Origin: JAYYZW01 sp036339995
Lineage (GTDB): Bacteria > Pseudomonadota > Gammaproteobacteria > Ga0077536
NCBI GenBank assembly: GCA_036339995.1
Contig: JAYYZW010000092.1
Location: 3,707-67,706 of the forward strand
DNA length: 64,000 nucleotides
Direction: 5' to 3'
The position numbers and the translations under genes were made by a program. Of this stretch, positions 17,486 to 26,264 are shown piece after piece. The notes under the pieces are model-generated. The model had not been told where the DNA came from, did not search any database, and worked only from the letters and a program-made list of their open reading frames with translations. Each line of letters starts with the position of its first letter. The first letter of the stretch is position 1.

Positions 17486-19750
17486 ATGATGAAGATAACC
17501 GCATACGCAGACCGTATTAGCGCGGCCCCCGGTGAAACGATCAAATTCATGGTCAACTGCGAAGCGCCCGCGTTCAAGGCCGACATCGTCAAGCTCATCT
17601 GTGGCGACATGAATCCCGATGGCCCGGGCTACAAGGAAAAGGTGGTCAAGACCAGCGCCACCGGTAAGTACAAAGGTCGCAGGCAGATCATCCATGCCGG
17701 TTCGTTCGTCGAAATCGAACCATCCGAGGCTTTTCAGAATCTGGAAAGTTTCACCCTGCAAGCCTTCATCTGGCCGACGACTCCGGAAAAAGGACGCCAG
17801 GCCATCATTGCGCATTGGTCCGATCGCTTGCACACAGGCGCGTGTCTCTCGATCGCAGCGGACAACAGCGGGGTGGAACTCACGATCGGCGCGGGTAAAC
17901 GCAAGGTGCAAAGCGTGACGACCGGAAAGCCGCTGCTCGCGCACGAGTGGTATTTCATCGCCGCGAGTTTCGATGCCAAGAGCAGGAACATCACGCTCGT
18001 GCAGGAGCCCCTCCACACCCACGAGCTAACGAACGACGCGGCGCTAAAAAGGCACAAATCGAAGTTTGCCAGGATCCCGGACCACCCCGATCCCGTGACC
18101 ATCGGCGCCCAGTTCAAACGCCGCGATAAGGGGCGCACGGTTTGTACCCACCACTTCAACGGCAAGATTGACAGTCCGCGCATCGTGCGGCGGGCGCTCG
18201 ACCGGACCGAAATGCAAGCCATCAAGACCCTTCCGATCAACGCGGAACTGATCACCGACGTCGTCGCGGCTTGGGACTTTTCGATCGGCATTACGGGCAC
18301 CACCGTCACGGATATGTCACCAAATCGTCTGCACGGCCGCACCGCTCAACTTCCCGTCCGGGGCATGACCGGATGGAATTGGTCGGGCGAGGAGATGTGC
18401 TGGCGCCACGCGCCCGAGCACTATGGCGCGATTCACTTTCATGACGACGACATCTACGACGCCGGCTGGAAAGTCGATTTCTCGTTAACCATACCGAACA
18501 ATCTCAAGAGCGGGCTCTATGCCGCGCGCCTGAGCTGCGGCAAATCCATCGAGGAAGAAGATTACGTACCGTTCGCGGTACTGCCGCCCCGCGGCAAGGC
18601 CACGGCCAAAATCTGTTTTCTGCTTCCGAGTGCAAGCTACCTCGCGTATGCCAACGAGCAGATGGTCAACGACGCTGCGATCGGGCAATTGCTCGGCGGC
18701 CGGCTGGTGGAGCACAACCAGCAGGACGAATACCGCAGCGTCCATCGCGAATATGGTGGGAGCTGCTACGACACGCACAGCGACGGTTCGGGCGTCTGTT
18801 ATTCCTCCCGCCTCCGTCCGATCCTGAACATGCGTCCTAAGTACCGGTCATGGCTAGGTGGGGAATATTCGAGTCTGTGGCAGTTCAACGCCGACACACA
18901 CACCATCGATTGGCTGGAAGCCTTGCGGTACGACTACGACGTGATCACCGATGAGGAGCTTCATCAACAGGGCGTTGCCGCGATCGAGCCCTACAAGGTC
19001 GTCTTGACCGGCTCGCATCCGGAATACCATTCCAAAGAAATGTGGGACGCGATGGACGCCTATCAGCAACGCGGCGGGCGCTTGATGTACCTTGGCGCGA
19101 ACGGCTGGTACTGGCGCATCGCCTATCACGGCGAACTGCCCGGCGTCATGGAAGTACGCCGTGGGGAGGGCGGCATCCGCGCCTGGGAGGCTCGTACGGG
19201 CGAGTACTACCACTCGTTCACCGGCGAATACGGTGGCTTGTGGCGGCGCAATGGCCGCGCGCCGCAACGAATCGCCGGCACGGGGTTTACCGCGCAGGGC
19301 TTCGACCTTTCGTCCTACTACGCCCAGCAACCAGACGGCCGTAAGCGGGAAGTGAAATGGATCATGGCGGGGATCGGCAAGAACGAACGCATTGGTGATT
19401 TCGGTCTGATCGGCGGCGGCGCCGCGGGCCTCGAGCTCGATCGCGCCGATCGCCTGCTCGGCACCCCGCCAGGCGCCTACCTGCTCGCGTCGTCCGAAGG
19501 TCACACGGATATCTATCTCGTCGTCTGCGAGGAATTGTTGATCAACTATCCGGGTCTCGGCGGTCACGAAAGCGAGCTCGTACGCGCCGACATCGTGTTT
19601 TATCCGACGTCGAACGGTGGCGGTGTATTCTCGACCAGCTCGATCGCCTGGCCTGGATCGTTGTCACACAATAACTACCGGAACAATGTCTCGCGCATGA
19701 CCAAGAACGTGCTGGACCGTTTCGCCAGCGACAAGGCATTGCTCGACTGA
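17486..19750 (+). CDS. N,N-dimethylformamidase large (beta) subunit
   Basis: Catalytic subunit of about 754 residues (known DMFase beta about 760). It would hydrolyse N,N-dimethylformamide or a related small amide to an amine and formate. The N-terminal half contains a LamG/concanavalin-like domain (GSFVEIEPSEAFQNLESFTL, then PVTIGAQFKRR); the C-terminal half is the DMFA2 catalytic domain. LTGSHPEYHSKEMWDAM carries the His and Glu expected near the mononuclear iron, which in the Paracoccus enzyme is held by two Tyr and one Glu; candidate Tyr residues occur in SYLAYANEQM and NMRPKYRSWLGGEY. ATG at 17486 has AAGGA upstream. Two amidases upstream make this an amide-degradation locus. Confidence 0.9.
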   Translation: MMKITAYADRISAAPGETIKFMVNCEAPAFKADIVKLICGDMNPDGPGYKEKVVKTSATGKYKGRRQIIHAGSFVEIEPSEAFQNLESFTLQAFIWPTTPEKGRQAIIAHWSDRLHTGACLSIAADNSGVELTIGAGKRKVQSVTTGKPLLAHEWYFIAASFDAKSRNITLVQEPLHTHELTNDAALKRHKSKFARIPDHPDPVTIGAQFKRRDKGRTVCTHHFNGKIDSPRIVRRALDRTEMQAIKTLPINAELITDVVAAWDFSIGITGTTVTDMSPNRLHGRTAQLPVRGMTGWNWSGEEMCWRHAPEHYGAIHFHDDDIYDAGWKVDFSLTIPNNLKSGLYAARLSCGKSIEEEDYVPFAVLPPRGKATAKICFLLPSASYLAYANEQMVNDAAIGQLLGGRLVEHNQQDEYRSVHREYGGSCYDTHSDGSGVCYSSRLRPILNMRPKYRSWLGGEYSSLWQFNADTHTIDWLEALRYDYDVITDEELHQQGVAAIEPYKVVLTGSHPEYHSKEMWDAMDAYQQRGGRLMYLGANGWYWRIAYHGELPGVMEVRRGEGGIRAWEARTGEYYHSFTGEYGGLWRRNGRAPQRIAGTGFTAQGFDLSSYYAQQPDGRKREVKWIMAGIGKNERIGDFGLIGGGAAGLELDRADRLLGTPPGAYLLASSEGHTDIYLVVCEELLINYPGLGGHESELVRADIVFYPTSNGGGVFSTSSIAWPGSLSHNNYRNNVSRMTKNVLDRFASDKALLD

Positions 19751-19807
19751 ATTAGATGAATCGTCTTCAAGAAACCGAGTCATAAGCGGCTCGAGAACCC
19801 GCGCGCG

Positions 19808-20005
19808 ATGCCTTTCTATCAGCGCTGGGTCGCCGCGACCTTTTCCTACCTCGGCCGCAACGAAGAAGCTCGCGCTGCGTCGGCCAGATACCGCAATACC
19901 TACCCGGATTTCGACCTTACCGAACATCTGTGCCGCATTCCTTTCACTCAAGATGAAGATCGCGAGCATTACGGCGAAGGGCTGCGCCGGGCCGGGCTCG
20001 CCTGA
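19808..20005 (+). pseudogene. C-terminal remnant of a TPR-containing (adenylate-cyclase-type) protein
   Basis: A 65-residue frame, MPFYQRWVAATFSYLGRNEE then ARAASARYRNTYPDFDL, ending YGEGLRRAGLA. This resembles the extreme C-terminus of class III adenylate cyclases with TPR tails. Nothing of the cyclase or the remaining TPRs lies upstream, and the upstream sequence belongs to the DMFase gene. It fills most of the gap between 19750 and 20037. Confidence 0.55.
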
Positions 20006-20036
20006 AACTGCGGTTCGCCCACTATGCGTCGAGCAA

Positions 20037-22088
20037 TCAGTGGGCCAGGGGATGGGGCCTGAGCTGAACCTTACCGACATAGGATTTCGGGATCTCCGAA
20101 TGGATGATCGGGTCGAGCCCGTTGGTGAACCATAATCCGCGCCCTTTCCAGCCGGCGTCCGCGTCGTCGATACGTCCATCGAGTCCACGGGTATAGGTAT
20201 TGAGCGGATAGGGTATGCGGATCACCGTAAACTTCTCCGTGTTCGGACCGAAAACGAGCAAGGAGTCGGAACCAGTGCCGTTGATGACGACGGCGTCCCG
20301 GCCCATTCCGAGCGTGTTGAACTGATCGACCCAGAGGTAATAGTGCATGTCCGTGCCGCCGTCGTTGTCCATCGCGCGCACACCCTTGAACTGGAGTCCG
20401 GGGGTTTCCCATAGCGTCCAGCCTTCGGGGCATTGCGCTCCGGTTCCCCAGGTCTGCCCGCAGCGACTGCGATCGAATCGGGCGAGATGGCCGCTGCCGG
20501 CGAGCGCCGTCCAGACGATACCCTTGCTGTCGAGGTCGACGCCGCGTGGTCCATACCCGGGCGCCGGCGGAGAATAGGCTTCGTGACGATCGGCGTCGTG
20601 GTCGAAACGGTGTATGCGACCCGGCTCGCCCGAGGGACTGCTGATCCCCGGCGGCACCGCGGTCCACACCGCGCCGTCGATGGGACTGGGAATAATGCCG
20701 TAGTGAAATCCGACCAGCGGCTGATCCGCCGTGCCGTCACCGTTGCTGTCGATCCGGACTTGGGAGAAACCCTGCGCCCGTTCGATCGAGGCCGGATCAG
20801 AAGCATCGAAGATCGTCGTATCGAGCCAGCCGATGACGTAATCGTCACCGCTGACCCACAACATACCGTTGGGATCGAACTGTAGATGATGGGTGCCGAA
20901 ACAAGTGTCGACGAGTACAAACTTCCTCGTATTGGTATCGTAGTAACCGAGTTGCCGGTGGTGCAGATTGTCGGTGATGATCGATGAATGTTTGCAGAAT
21001 TCCGGTAGATCTTCCGCCCATTGCCGGCGGATCTGGGTCGTCATCCATACCCGGCCCTGCCCGTCCATCATCGGGTTGTGCGGGTTGGCCGCGTTCTGGT
21101 ATTGACCGAGGTGCGCTGATGCGCCGCCAGGCCACGGGCATCCGAGCAAACCGACGCCGAAGGGCACGACTTCGTCGTCATTCAAGGCCTTGTAGGTCTG
21201 GTCACACCACGGGGTGTCGAATCCGTCCCGCGTCGGGACTGTGATGCGCGATGCGGTATGCGACACCGGGTCCAACATAAGTAGGTGATCGTTGCCGATA
21301 TCCGCCCCATAGATCGGTCCGTTCGAATAGAGCGAGGGATTGCGCTTATCCGTGGCGATTTCGTCGTGCGCATAGGTGTATCGGTCCCCCCAGCCCCACT
21401 GGGTGATGACGAAGTGACGCTCGATGCCCGCGGGCCGCGGAGGCGCAGGGGGTGTTTCGCCCCGTGCGATCCGATCGCCCCAATCGGCGAGAACGCCGAG
21501 CAGGTGCTCTCGCCCGAGCCGATCGGCAAAGAAATTCATGGCAGCGGCTTTCTTCAGGCCATGGTCGAAAGCGCTGGCATTCGGCAGGCGAGTCGCGGCC
21601 GAGCCGAGTTGATGGCACAGCATGCAGTTGAGCTTGAACTGGCTGCGCCACGCCGCCTGCGATAGATAGGGTGCACTCACTTCGCCGAAACGCTCAGCGT
21701 CCGGGATCTCGAGTAGGGACAGCCAGTAATTGGCCGGAAAAATCGCCGCAACGGCCGCCGGATCCACCGCGACCGCAACCTTTAGATCCAGAGTATCCCC
21801 GGGCCGCGCATCGTGACGTTCGGAATCCAACAGACCGTAACCGCGCACCCAGACCTTGTAGTGTGCCGCTGGCAGCTCAGGCAGAACGAAACGGCCGTTT
21901 TTGTCGGTGACGACAATCTTGCGAAATTCGGTCGGCAGATCCGCGGTCTCGGCGATCACCCACACGCCCGCTTCCGCGCGTTCCTGTTCGTTGAGAACCC
22001 GGCCTTCGATGACTCCCTGTACGGCATCGCCGTCGGTCGCATGAAACATTGCGATGAACAATACCGCCGCCAGGATCATGAAACGCAT
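20037..22088 (-). CDS. secreted carboxypeptidase-regulatory-like / haem-binding / beta-propeller protein
   Basis: Exported protein of about 683 residues. MRFMILAAVLFIAMFHATDG is a signal peptide and AAGGTG precedes the ATG. Domains in order: a carboxypeptidase-regulatory-like Ig fold (VIEGRVLNEQERAEAGVWVI to about residue 90), a single c-type haem motif CMLCH (about residue 160), then a beta propeller resembling virginiamycin-B-lyase/NHL proteins (DNDGGTDMHYYLWVDQFNTL, repeated GRVW/GIVW segments). Such proteins are periplasmic and some act in oxidative metabolism of methylated or aromatic compounds, but the substrate is unknown. The opposite-strand GST starts 187 bases away. Confidence 0.82.
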   Translation of the reverse strand: MRFMILAAVLFIAMFHATDGDAVQGVIEGRVLNEQERAEAGVWVIAETADLPTEFRKIVVTDKNGRFVLPELPAAHYKVWVRGYGLLDSERHDARPGDTLDLKVAVAVDPAAVAAIFPANYWLSLLEIPDAERFGEVSAPYLSQAAWRSQFKLNCMLCHQLGSAATRLPNASAFDHGLKKAAAMNFFADRLGREHLLGVLADWGDRIARGETPPAPPRPAGIERHFVITQWGWGDRYTYAHDEIATDKRNPSLYSNGPIYGADIGNDHLLMLDPVSHTASRITVPTRDGFDTPWCDQTYKALNDDEVVPFGVGLLGCPWPGGASAHLGQYQNAANPHNPMMDGQGRVWMTTQIRRQWAEDLPEFCKHSSIITDNLHHRQLGYYDTNTRKFVLVDTCFGTHHLQFDPNGMLWVSGDDYVIGWLDTTIFDASDPASIERAQGFSQVRIDSNGDGTADQPLVGFHYGIIPSPIDGAVWTAVPPGISSPSGEPGRIHRFDHDADRHEAYSPPAPGYGPRGVDLDSKGIVWTALAGSGHLARFDRSRCGQTWGTGAQCPEGWTLWETPGLQFKGVRAMDNDGGTDMHYYLWVDQFNTLGMGRDAVVINGTGSDSLLVFGPNTEKFTVIRIPYPLNTYTRGLDGRIDDADAGWKGRGLWFTNGLDPIIHSEIPKSYVGKVQLRPHPLAH

Positions 22089-22274
22089 GCAAAGCACCTT
22101 GTATGAAGAAGTGGGCAGCCTATGTAAGCCTCGACCCATGGATCAAGCGCTCGTCGCCGCCCGGTCATATCGGAGCACTTTTCTCAAAGCGTTGCTACCC
22201 TGTCGGAACGATCCGCGACTGCGTGGTCAACGGCAATGTGGCCCGTAGTTTGAACCAGCCATTCGGAGCACCTA

Positions 22275-23279
22275 ATGCAAGAAACCTACCGCATTATCGG
22301 CGTCGAATCGTCGCCTTATACCGTCAAAGTACGGGCTGTCATGCGTTTTCGTCGGCTACCCCACGTCTGGTTGAGCCGCATGCCACAATATTTTGAGGAA
22401 ACTGAGCACGTACGTCCGCTATTGATGCCGGTCGTGCAGTTCCCGGATGGTACCTACCGGACCGACACGACACCCATCATCTTGGATCTGGAGCGCCTTC
22501 ATCCTAACAGCCGCTCGATCGTGCCGACCGATCTCGCGGCCGCCTTTCTGAGCTTGTTAATTGAGGACATGGCCGACGAATGGCTTTCGAAATGTCTATT
22601 TCACAATCGATTCAGCAAATCGGAGAATCGAAGTTTCGCACCTGCCTGGGTCATGGACGACGCTTACCCGGGTCTGTCACGCGAGCGCCTGGAAGAACTC
22701 ACCGCAAAATTTCTCGAACGGCAGACGAATCGCATGCCCTTGTTTGGCTGCATCCCGGAGAACGCCGAGCTGTTTGAAACCTTCTACCGCGAGACCCTGG
22801 CTGCGCTCGAATCGATGGCCGCAACGGATCGCTTCCTGTTCGGTACGCGGCCTTCACTGGCGGATTTCGGACTCTACGGCCAACTCACGACCCTTGCGGC
22901 CGACCCCACCTCGATGGCCGTCATGCGCCGCACCGCTCCGCGCACCGAGCGTTGGGTGCGGCGCCTCGACGATGGCTCGGGAATCGATGGGGATTGGAAC
23001 GAAACGGGTGCCTCGGCAGTGGTCGTAGAATTCATCGCGATGGTAGGGCGGTATTACCTGCCATTTCTCGAAGCCAATGCGAACGCCGTCGCGGAGAGGG
23101 ACGAGAGCTTCCGCGTGGAACTCGCCGGACAGTCCTACACACAGCCAGCCGGCCGGTATCAATCGAAATGTCTCGATTTTCTGCGCGCACAGTTCGCTCG
23201 CTTGGACGCGAGCGAGCGCGGTCGCATTAACGGCCTGCTCGACGAGACCGGATGCCTGGAGGTGCTCGAAGCCTCGTAG
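22275..23279 (+). CDS. glutathione S-transferase family protein
   Basis: Protein of 334 residues with an N-terminal thioredoxin fold (YRIIGVESSPYTVKVRAVM), a cis-Pro segment LLMPVVQFPDGTYRTDTTPI and an extended helical C-terminal domain with ATDRFLFGTRPSLADFGLYG. The family's second active-site position is SSPY rather than a Cys, so it is not an obvious redox GST. It is longer than typical GSTs (about 200-220) because of C-terminal extension around residues 240-330. GGAG sits seven bases upstream of the ATG. It converges with the acetoacetate-decarboxylase-like gene. Confidence 0.85.
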   Translation: MQETYRIIGVESSPYTVKVRAVMRFRRLPHVWLSRMPQYFEETEHVRPLLMPVVQFPDGTYRTDTTPIILDLERLHPNSRSIVPTDLAAAFLSLLIEDMADEWLSKCLFHNRFSKSENRSFAPAWVMDDAYPGLSRERLEELTAKFLERQTNRMPLFGCIPENAELFETFYRETLAALESMAATDRFLFGTRPSLADFGLYGQLTTLAADPTSMAVMRRTAPRTERWVRRLDDGSGIDGDWNETGASAVVVEFIAMVGRYYLPFLEANANAVAERDESFRVELAGQSYTQPAGRYQSKCLDFLRAQFARLDASERGRINGLLDETGCLEVLEAS

Positions 23280-23287
23280 GCGCCGGC

Positions 23288-24103
23288 TCAGGCCCCCTCG
23301 GTCACCTCGCGACGGCCCGCCGGGATCTCGCGACGGACTTCGGTGTTCAATGCACTCCAATCATCGGTGCGGCCCAGTGCATAAGGCAGAAATTCCTCCG
23401 CACTGATGTATTCGAGCGTCTCGGCGCTCGCGATGAGGTCGGCTTCGATGAAGGCGCCCCGTAGCACTTCAACGATTTCCACATCGGCCAGCGGATCGTG
23501 AACCGTCCTGCCCAGTTGAATGGAGCCCGCGCCCTCTGCGTTGACGCGCACGATGGTTTCGAAACGCGCTACCGTGAGCGCTACGTCCCATTCGAGGCCG
23601 ATGCCGTTGGTGGCAGGAATCGCCTTGTAATTGAAATTGACGCCTTCGCCCTCGATCGGGCCGTGGTCAACCTTGAGTTCAACTTCAAGATCGATCAAAC
23701 GCGTGCCGTACCGATCGACTGAGCCATTCAACCGATCCCCGCGCCGGAACAGGCGCGTCGTGGCCTGCTTCTTCGGTTCGCCGAAAAGCTCGCGGCCGTA
23801 AATGATGGGCTGGTCACGGTCCATGTACATCGCGAGTACATAATCGCCGATGATGTCTCCGTGCTTCGCCTCGATATAAAGCGCGCCGCCGTCGAAATCG
23901 CCGACGCAGTTGCTCTGCCAGCGCCCGACCATGGCCGTGACCCGCGGATTACCAGTGGATTCCAGGCCCGGAGGCAGCAGGTGGTCAACGGTTGCTTGAT
24001 GGGTGAGAAAATCAACCGTCAGCATTTCAGCATTGACGAAACGCGGCTTGTGCAGTGATTCCTGGATCGTCGCTATTTCTTCTTTCGATCGTACAAAACC
24101 CAT
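23288..24103 (-). CDS. acetoacetate decarboxylase family protein
   Basis: About 271 residues with the acetoacetate decarboxylase fold. The key segment IIYGRELFGEPKKQATTRLF keeps the adjacent Lys pair (the first forms the Schiff base in the clostridial enzyme), and VTAMVGRWQSN and a Glu-containing beta strand precede it. It may decarboxylate a beta-keto acid or act as an aldolase/dehydratase, as family members vary. The start at 24103 (MGFVRSKEEI) has GGAGGGG about seven bases upstream, better than the longer frame. It could belong to the same minus-strand group as the ThDP enzyme at 24519. Confidence 0.85.
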   Translation of the reverse strand: MGFVRSKEEIATIQESLHKPRFVNAEMLTVDFLTHQATVDHLLPPGLESTGNPRVTAMVGRWQSNCVGDFDGGALYIEAKHGDIIGDYVLAMYMDRDQPIIYGRELFGEPKKQATTRLFRRGDRLNGSVDRYGTRLIDLEVELKVDHGPIEGEGVNFNYKAIPATNGIGLEWDVALTVARFETIVRVNAEGAGSIQLGRTVHDPLADVEIVEVLRGAFIEADLIASAETLEYISAEEFLPYALGRTDDWSALNTEVRREIPAGRREVTEGA

Positions 24104-24213
24104 GTCTTGCCCCTCCGTATGTCCATCACTCGGTGCGCACCGCCGCCAGTGCAAAGCGGACGAGGCACTGCACGGACTCCATGGCGCTACCCCAACATAA
24201 GTGAGTGATACTC

Positions 24214-24489
24214 GTGGCGCAAGCTTCCTACGCGCAAGACGTCCTGGCGGTCAACTATGTCGGCGGACGGCAGGCAAGTCTCAACCCCGACGAACTCGCC
24301 CTCCGCCTCGACGACTACGTGGGCGCCGATGCCTTCGTCTAATGTGAGTACTCTCGGCATCTCGAATTTCAGATGCGGTTCGAGAACCTCGCCGACGAAT
24401 TCTTCATCCAGGGCAACCAGTCGGACGCGCTGCGCCTGACACCGGGGGCGCCTTTCGCCGTGCGCGACGAGATTCAGATCACTTTCTGA
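24214..24489 (+). pseudogene. two-part coding remnant split by a TAA
   Basis: From GTG 24214 the translation VAQASYAQDVLAVNYVGGRQ runs to GADAFV, meets TAA at 24340-24342, and continues in the same frame CEYSRHLEFQMRFENLADEF to a stop at 24489. Both halves look like protein. The codon is TAA, so this is not selenocysteine. Family not recognised. The sequence lies between two minus-strand genes and is probably a decayed gene end. Confidence 0.45.
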
Positions 24490-24518
24490 TTTCCGCGTGC
24501 CTTCTGCGCCGCCGACGC

Positions 24519-26207
24519 CTACAACTGCGTCGATCCCAGCAGGTTTCCGCCGAGCGACGGATGACCGTAGCGCTTGTCACCGACGACGTTGATCAATGAG
24601 GTTTTACCTGACGCAAGCGCGCGCTCCAGCGCGGGCACGATCTGCTCCGGCGTCTCCACGTGTTCCGTATATAAACCCATGGGCTCGAACACCTTGTCGT
24701 AGCGAATGTCGGAGATCATATCGAAAGGATCCGTGCGGCCCTTTAAGAGCGGCATGGCTTCGAAACCCGGGCCCCAGGAACTGTTGTTCCACAACAGCGT
24801 TACCATCGGCAGCTCATACTTCGCCGCTGTCTCGAGATCCATGCCCCCGATGCCGAGACCGCCGTCACCCGAAACCACCACGACCTGTTTGCCCGGGCGC
24901 GCCAACTGCACGCCGATGCCCATGCCGACACCATGTCCGACGGGTGCGAGCGGTCCGGCGTCGACGATCTGACCCATGCTGCGGGCGGTGAACCACTGGC
25001 TCGTGTAGCCACTCAAGGTAAAGCTGTCGACGACTAGGGTCGCGTCGTCGTCGATCACCGAAACGAGATCCTTGGTCAGCCGATCCGGATGTATGGGCAT
25101 GTCGTCGTGGGTTTTCCGTGCTCGCTCGGCGATCATCGTTTCGTAATTCTGCCGCACTTCCGCCATCTGCTTCATCCACGGGCTCTCGCTCTTCGAATCA
25201 AAGTCGAGCTTCATCTCCTTGATCTTGTCAATAAACTGGCGCAGCACGAGTTTGGGATCGCCCACGATGCCGATCTCGGCGGGAACATGCCAACCGACCC
25301 GATGCGGATCGGTGTCAACCTGGATGTAGGTCGCTTTGTCCGTCCAGGTGGGCGGCTGACCGAACTTCTCGCCGCTCCAGAAGCGGAAACCAATGGCCAG
25401 CACGAGGTCGGCCTGTCCAGTGAACGGCTTCTTCCAGGCCCCTCGCACAGCGAGCGCATGCGCTTCGTCCAAGGCGCCCTGCCCCGCGCGGCGGCAATAG
25501 ACTGGCGTTTGGGTGAGTTCCGCGAGTTCCTTGAGTTCGGCCGCCGCGTCAGACCAGAAGATGCCGTCGCCGCCCGCGATCATCGGACGCTCCGCCTTGA
25601 ACAAGAGCTCGACGGCCCGCTCGATGCTGCGCGGATCGCCCTGTGAACGCAGTGCGTCCGGTTCGTAGACCTTTGCCCCGGGGCGCTGCTTCTCCTGTTC
25701 CTCGGAATGATAAAGAATGTTGGTCGGGATCTCGAGCAGCGAGACGCCCTGTGGAGGATTTTTCGCTTCACGGAAAGCCTGACGTAGATCGACCTCGATG
25801 GTCGACCAGTCGAGCACCCGCTTCGTGAATTTCGCGAACGAACCCAAGACCTCAGTTCCATAGGCCTCCTGAAATGAACCGATTAAGTCCTCGGTGGTCG
25901 GATGCTGGCCGGAAAGACAGACTACCGAACTGTTCGTCAAGCCCGCACAACACAGGCCGGTGACTGCGTTGGTGAGCCCACAACCCGCGGTGACCGCACA
26001 AACGCCAGGAGTACCGGTCACGCGCGCATAAGCATCCGCGGCATAAGCCGTCGCCTGTTCGTGGCGCATATGGATGAGCTTCACGTCGTTCTCGCGGATA
26101 TTCGCGAGAATCGGAAAGATGTGCCCTCCATTCACGGAAAACAGGTACTTGATGTTTTGTTCTTTTAAAATTCGGCCGATTAGAACGCCGCCGTCGACGG
26201 TTGCCAT
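24519..26207 (-). CDS. ThDP-dependent enzyme (acetolactate synthase / 2-hydroxyacyl-CoA lyase-like)
   Basis: Thiamine-diphosphate enzyme of 562 residues with all three domains. The activating Glu is in MRHEQATAYAADAYAR (about residues 47-62), and the cofactor motif runs from SGDGGLGIGGMDLETAAKYE to WNNSSWG, the GDG-x(~26)-N pattern. Such enzymes cleave or form bonds next to a carbonyl (acetolactate synthase, oxalyl-CoA decarboxylase, 2-hydroxyacyl-CoA lyase, benzaldehyde lyase). No regulatory subunit is adjacent, so ordinary branched-chain biosynthesis is unlikely. AGAGGAG precedes the ATG. It lies 57 bases downstream of an acyl-CoA dehydrogenase, suggesting an operon. Confidence 0.92.
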   Translation of the reverse strand: MATVDGGVLIGRILKEQNIKYLFSVNGGHIFPILANIRENDVKLIHMRHEQATAYAADAYARVTGTPGVCAVTAGCGLTNAVTGLCCAGLTNSSVVCLSGQHPTTEDLIGSFQEAYGTEVLGSFAKFTKRVLDWSTIEVDLRQAFREAKNPPQGVSLLEIPTNILYHSEEQEKQRPGAKVYEPDALRSQGDPRSIERAVELLFKAERPMIAGGDGIFWSDAAAELKELAELTQTPVYCRRAGQGALDEAHALAVRGAWKKPFTGQADLVLAIGFRFWSGEKFGQPPTWTDKATYIQVDTDPHRVGWHVPAEIGIVGDPKLVLRQFIDKIKEMKLDFDSKSESPWMKQMAEVRQNYETMIAERARKTHDDMPIHPDRLTKDLVSVIDDDATLVVDSFTLSGYTSQWFTARSMGQIVDAGPLAPVGHGVGMGIGVQLARPGKQVVVVSGDGGLGIGGMDLETAAKYELPMVTLLWNNSSWGPGFEAMPLLKGRTDPFDMISDIRYDKVFEPMGLYTEHVETPEQIVPALERALASGKTSLINVVGDKRYGHPSLGGNLLGSTQL

Positions 26208-26264
26208 GTTTTCACTCCTCTAAAAATTTTCGTTGTTTGCCCCGCATCATCCCATATTCGAGGT

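Noticed and set aside
24340..24342. Stop inside the 24214-24489 remnant as a recoded codon
   Set aside because: It is TAA, not TGA, and no known recoding fits.
24519..26207. Biosynthetic acetolactate synthase (IlvB)
   Set aside because: No small regulatory subunit or ilvC is adjacent, and the setting is catabolic.
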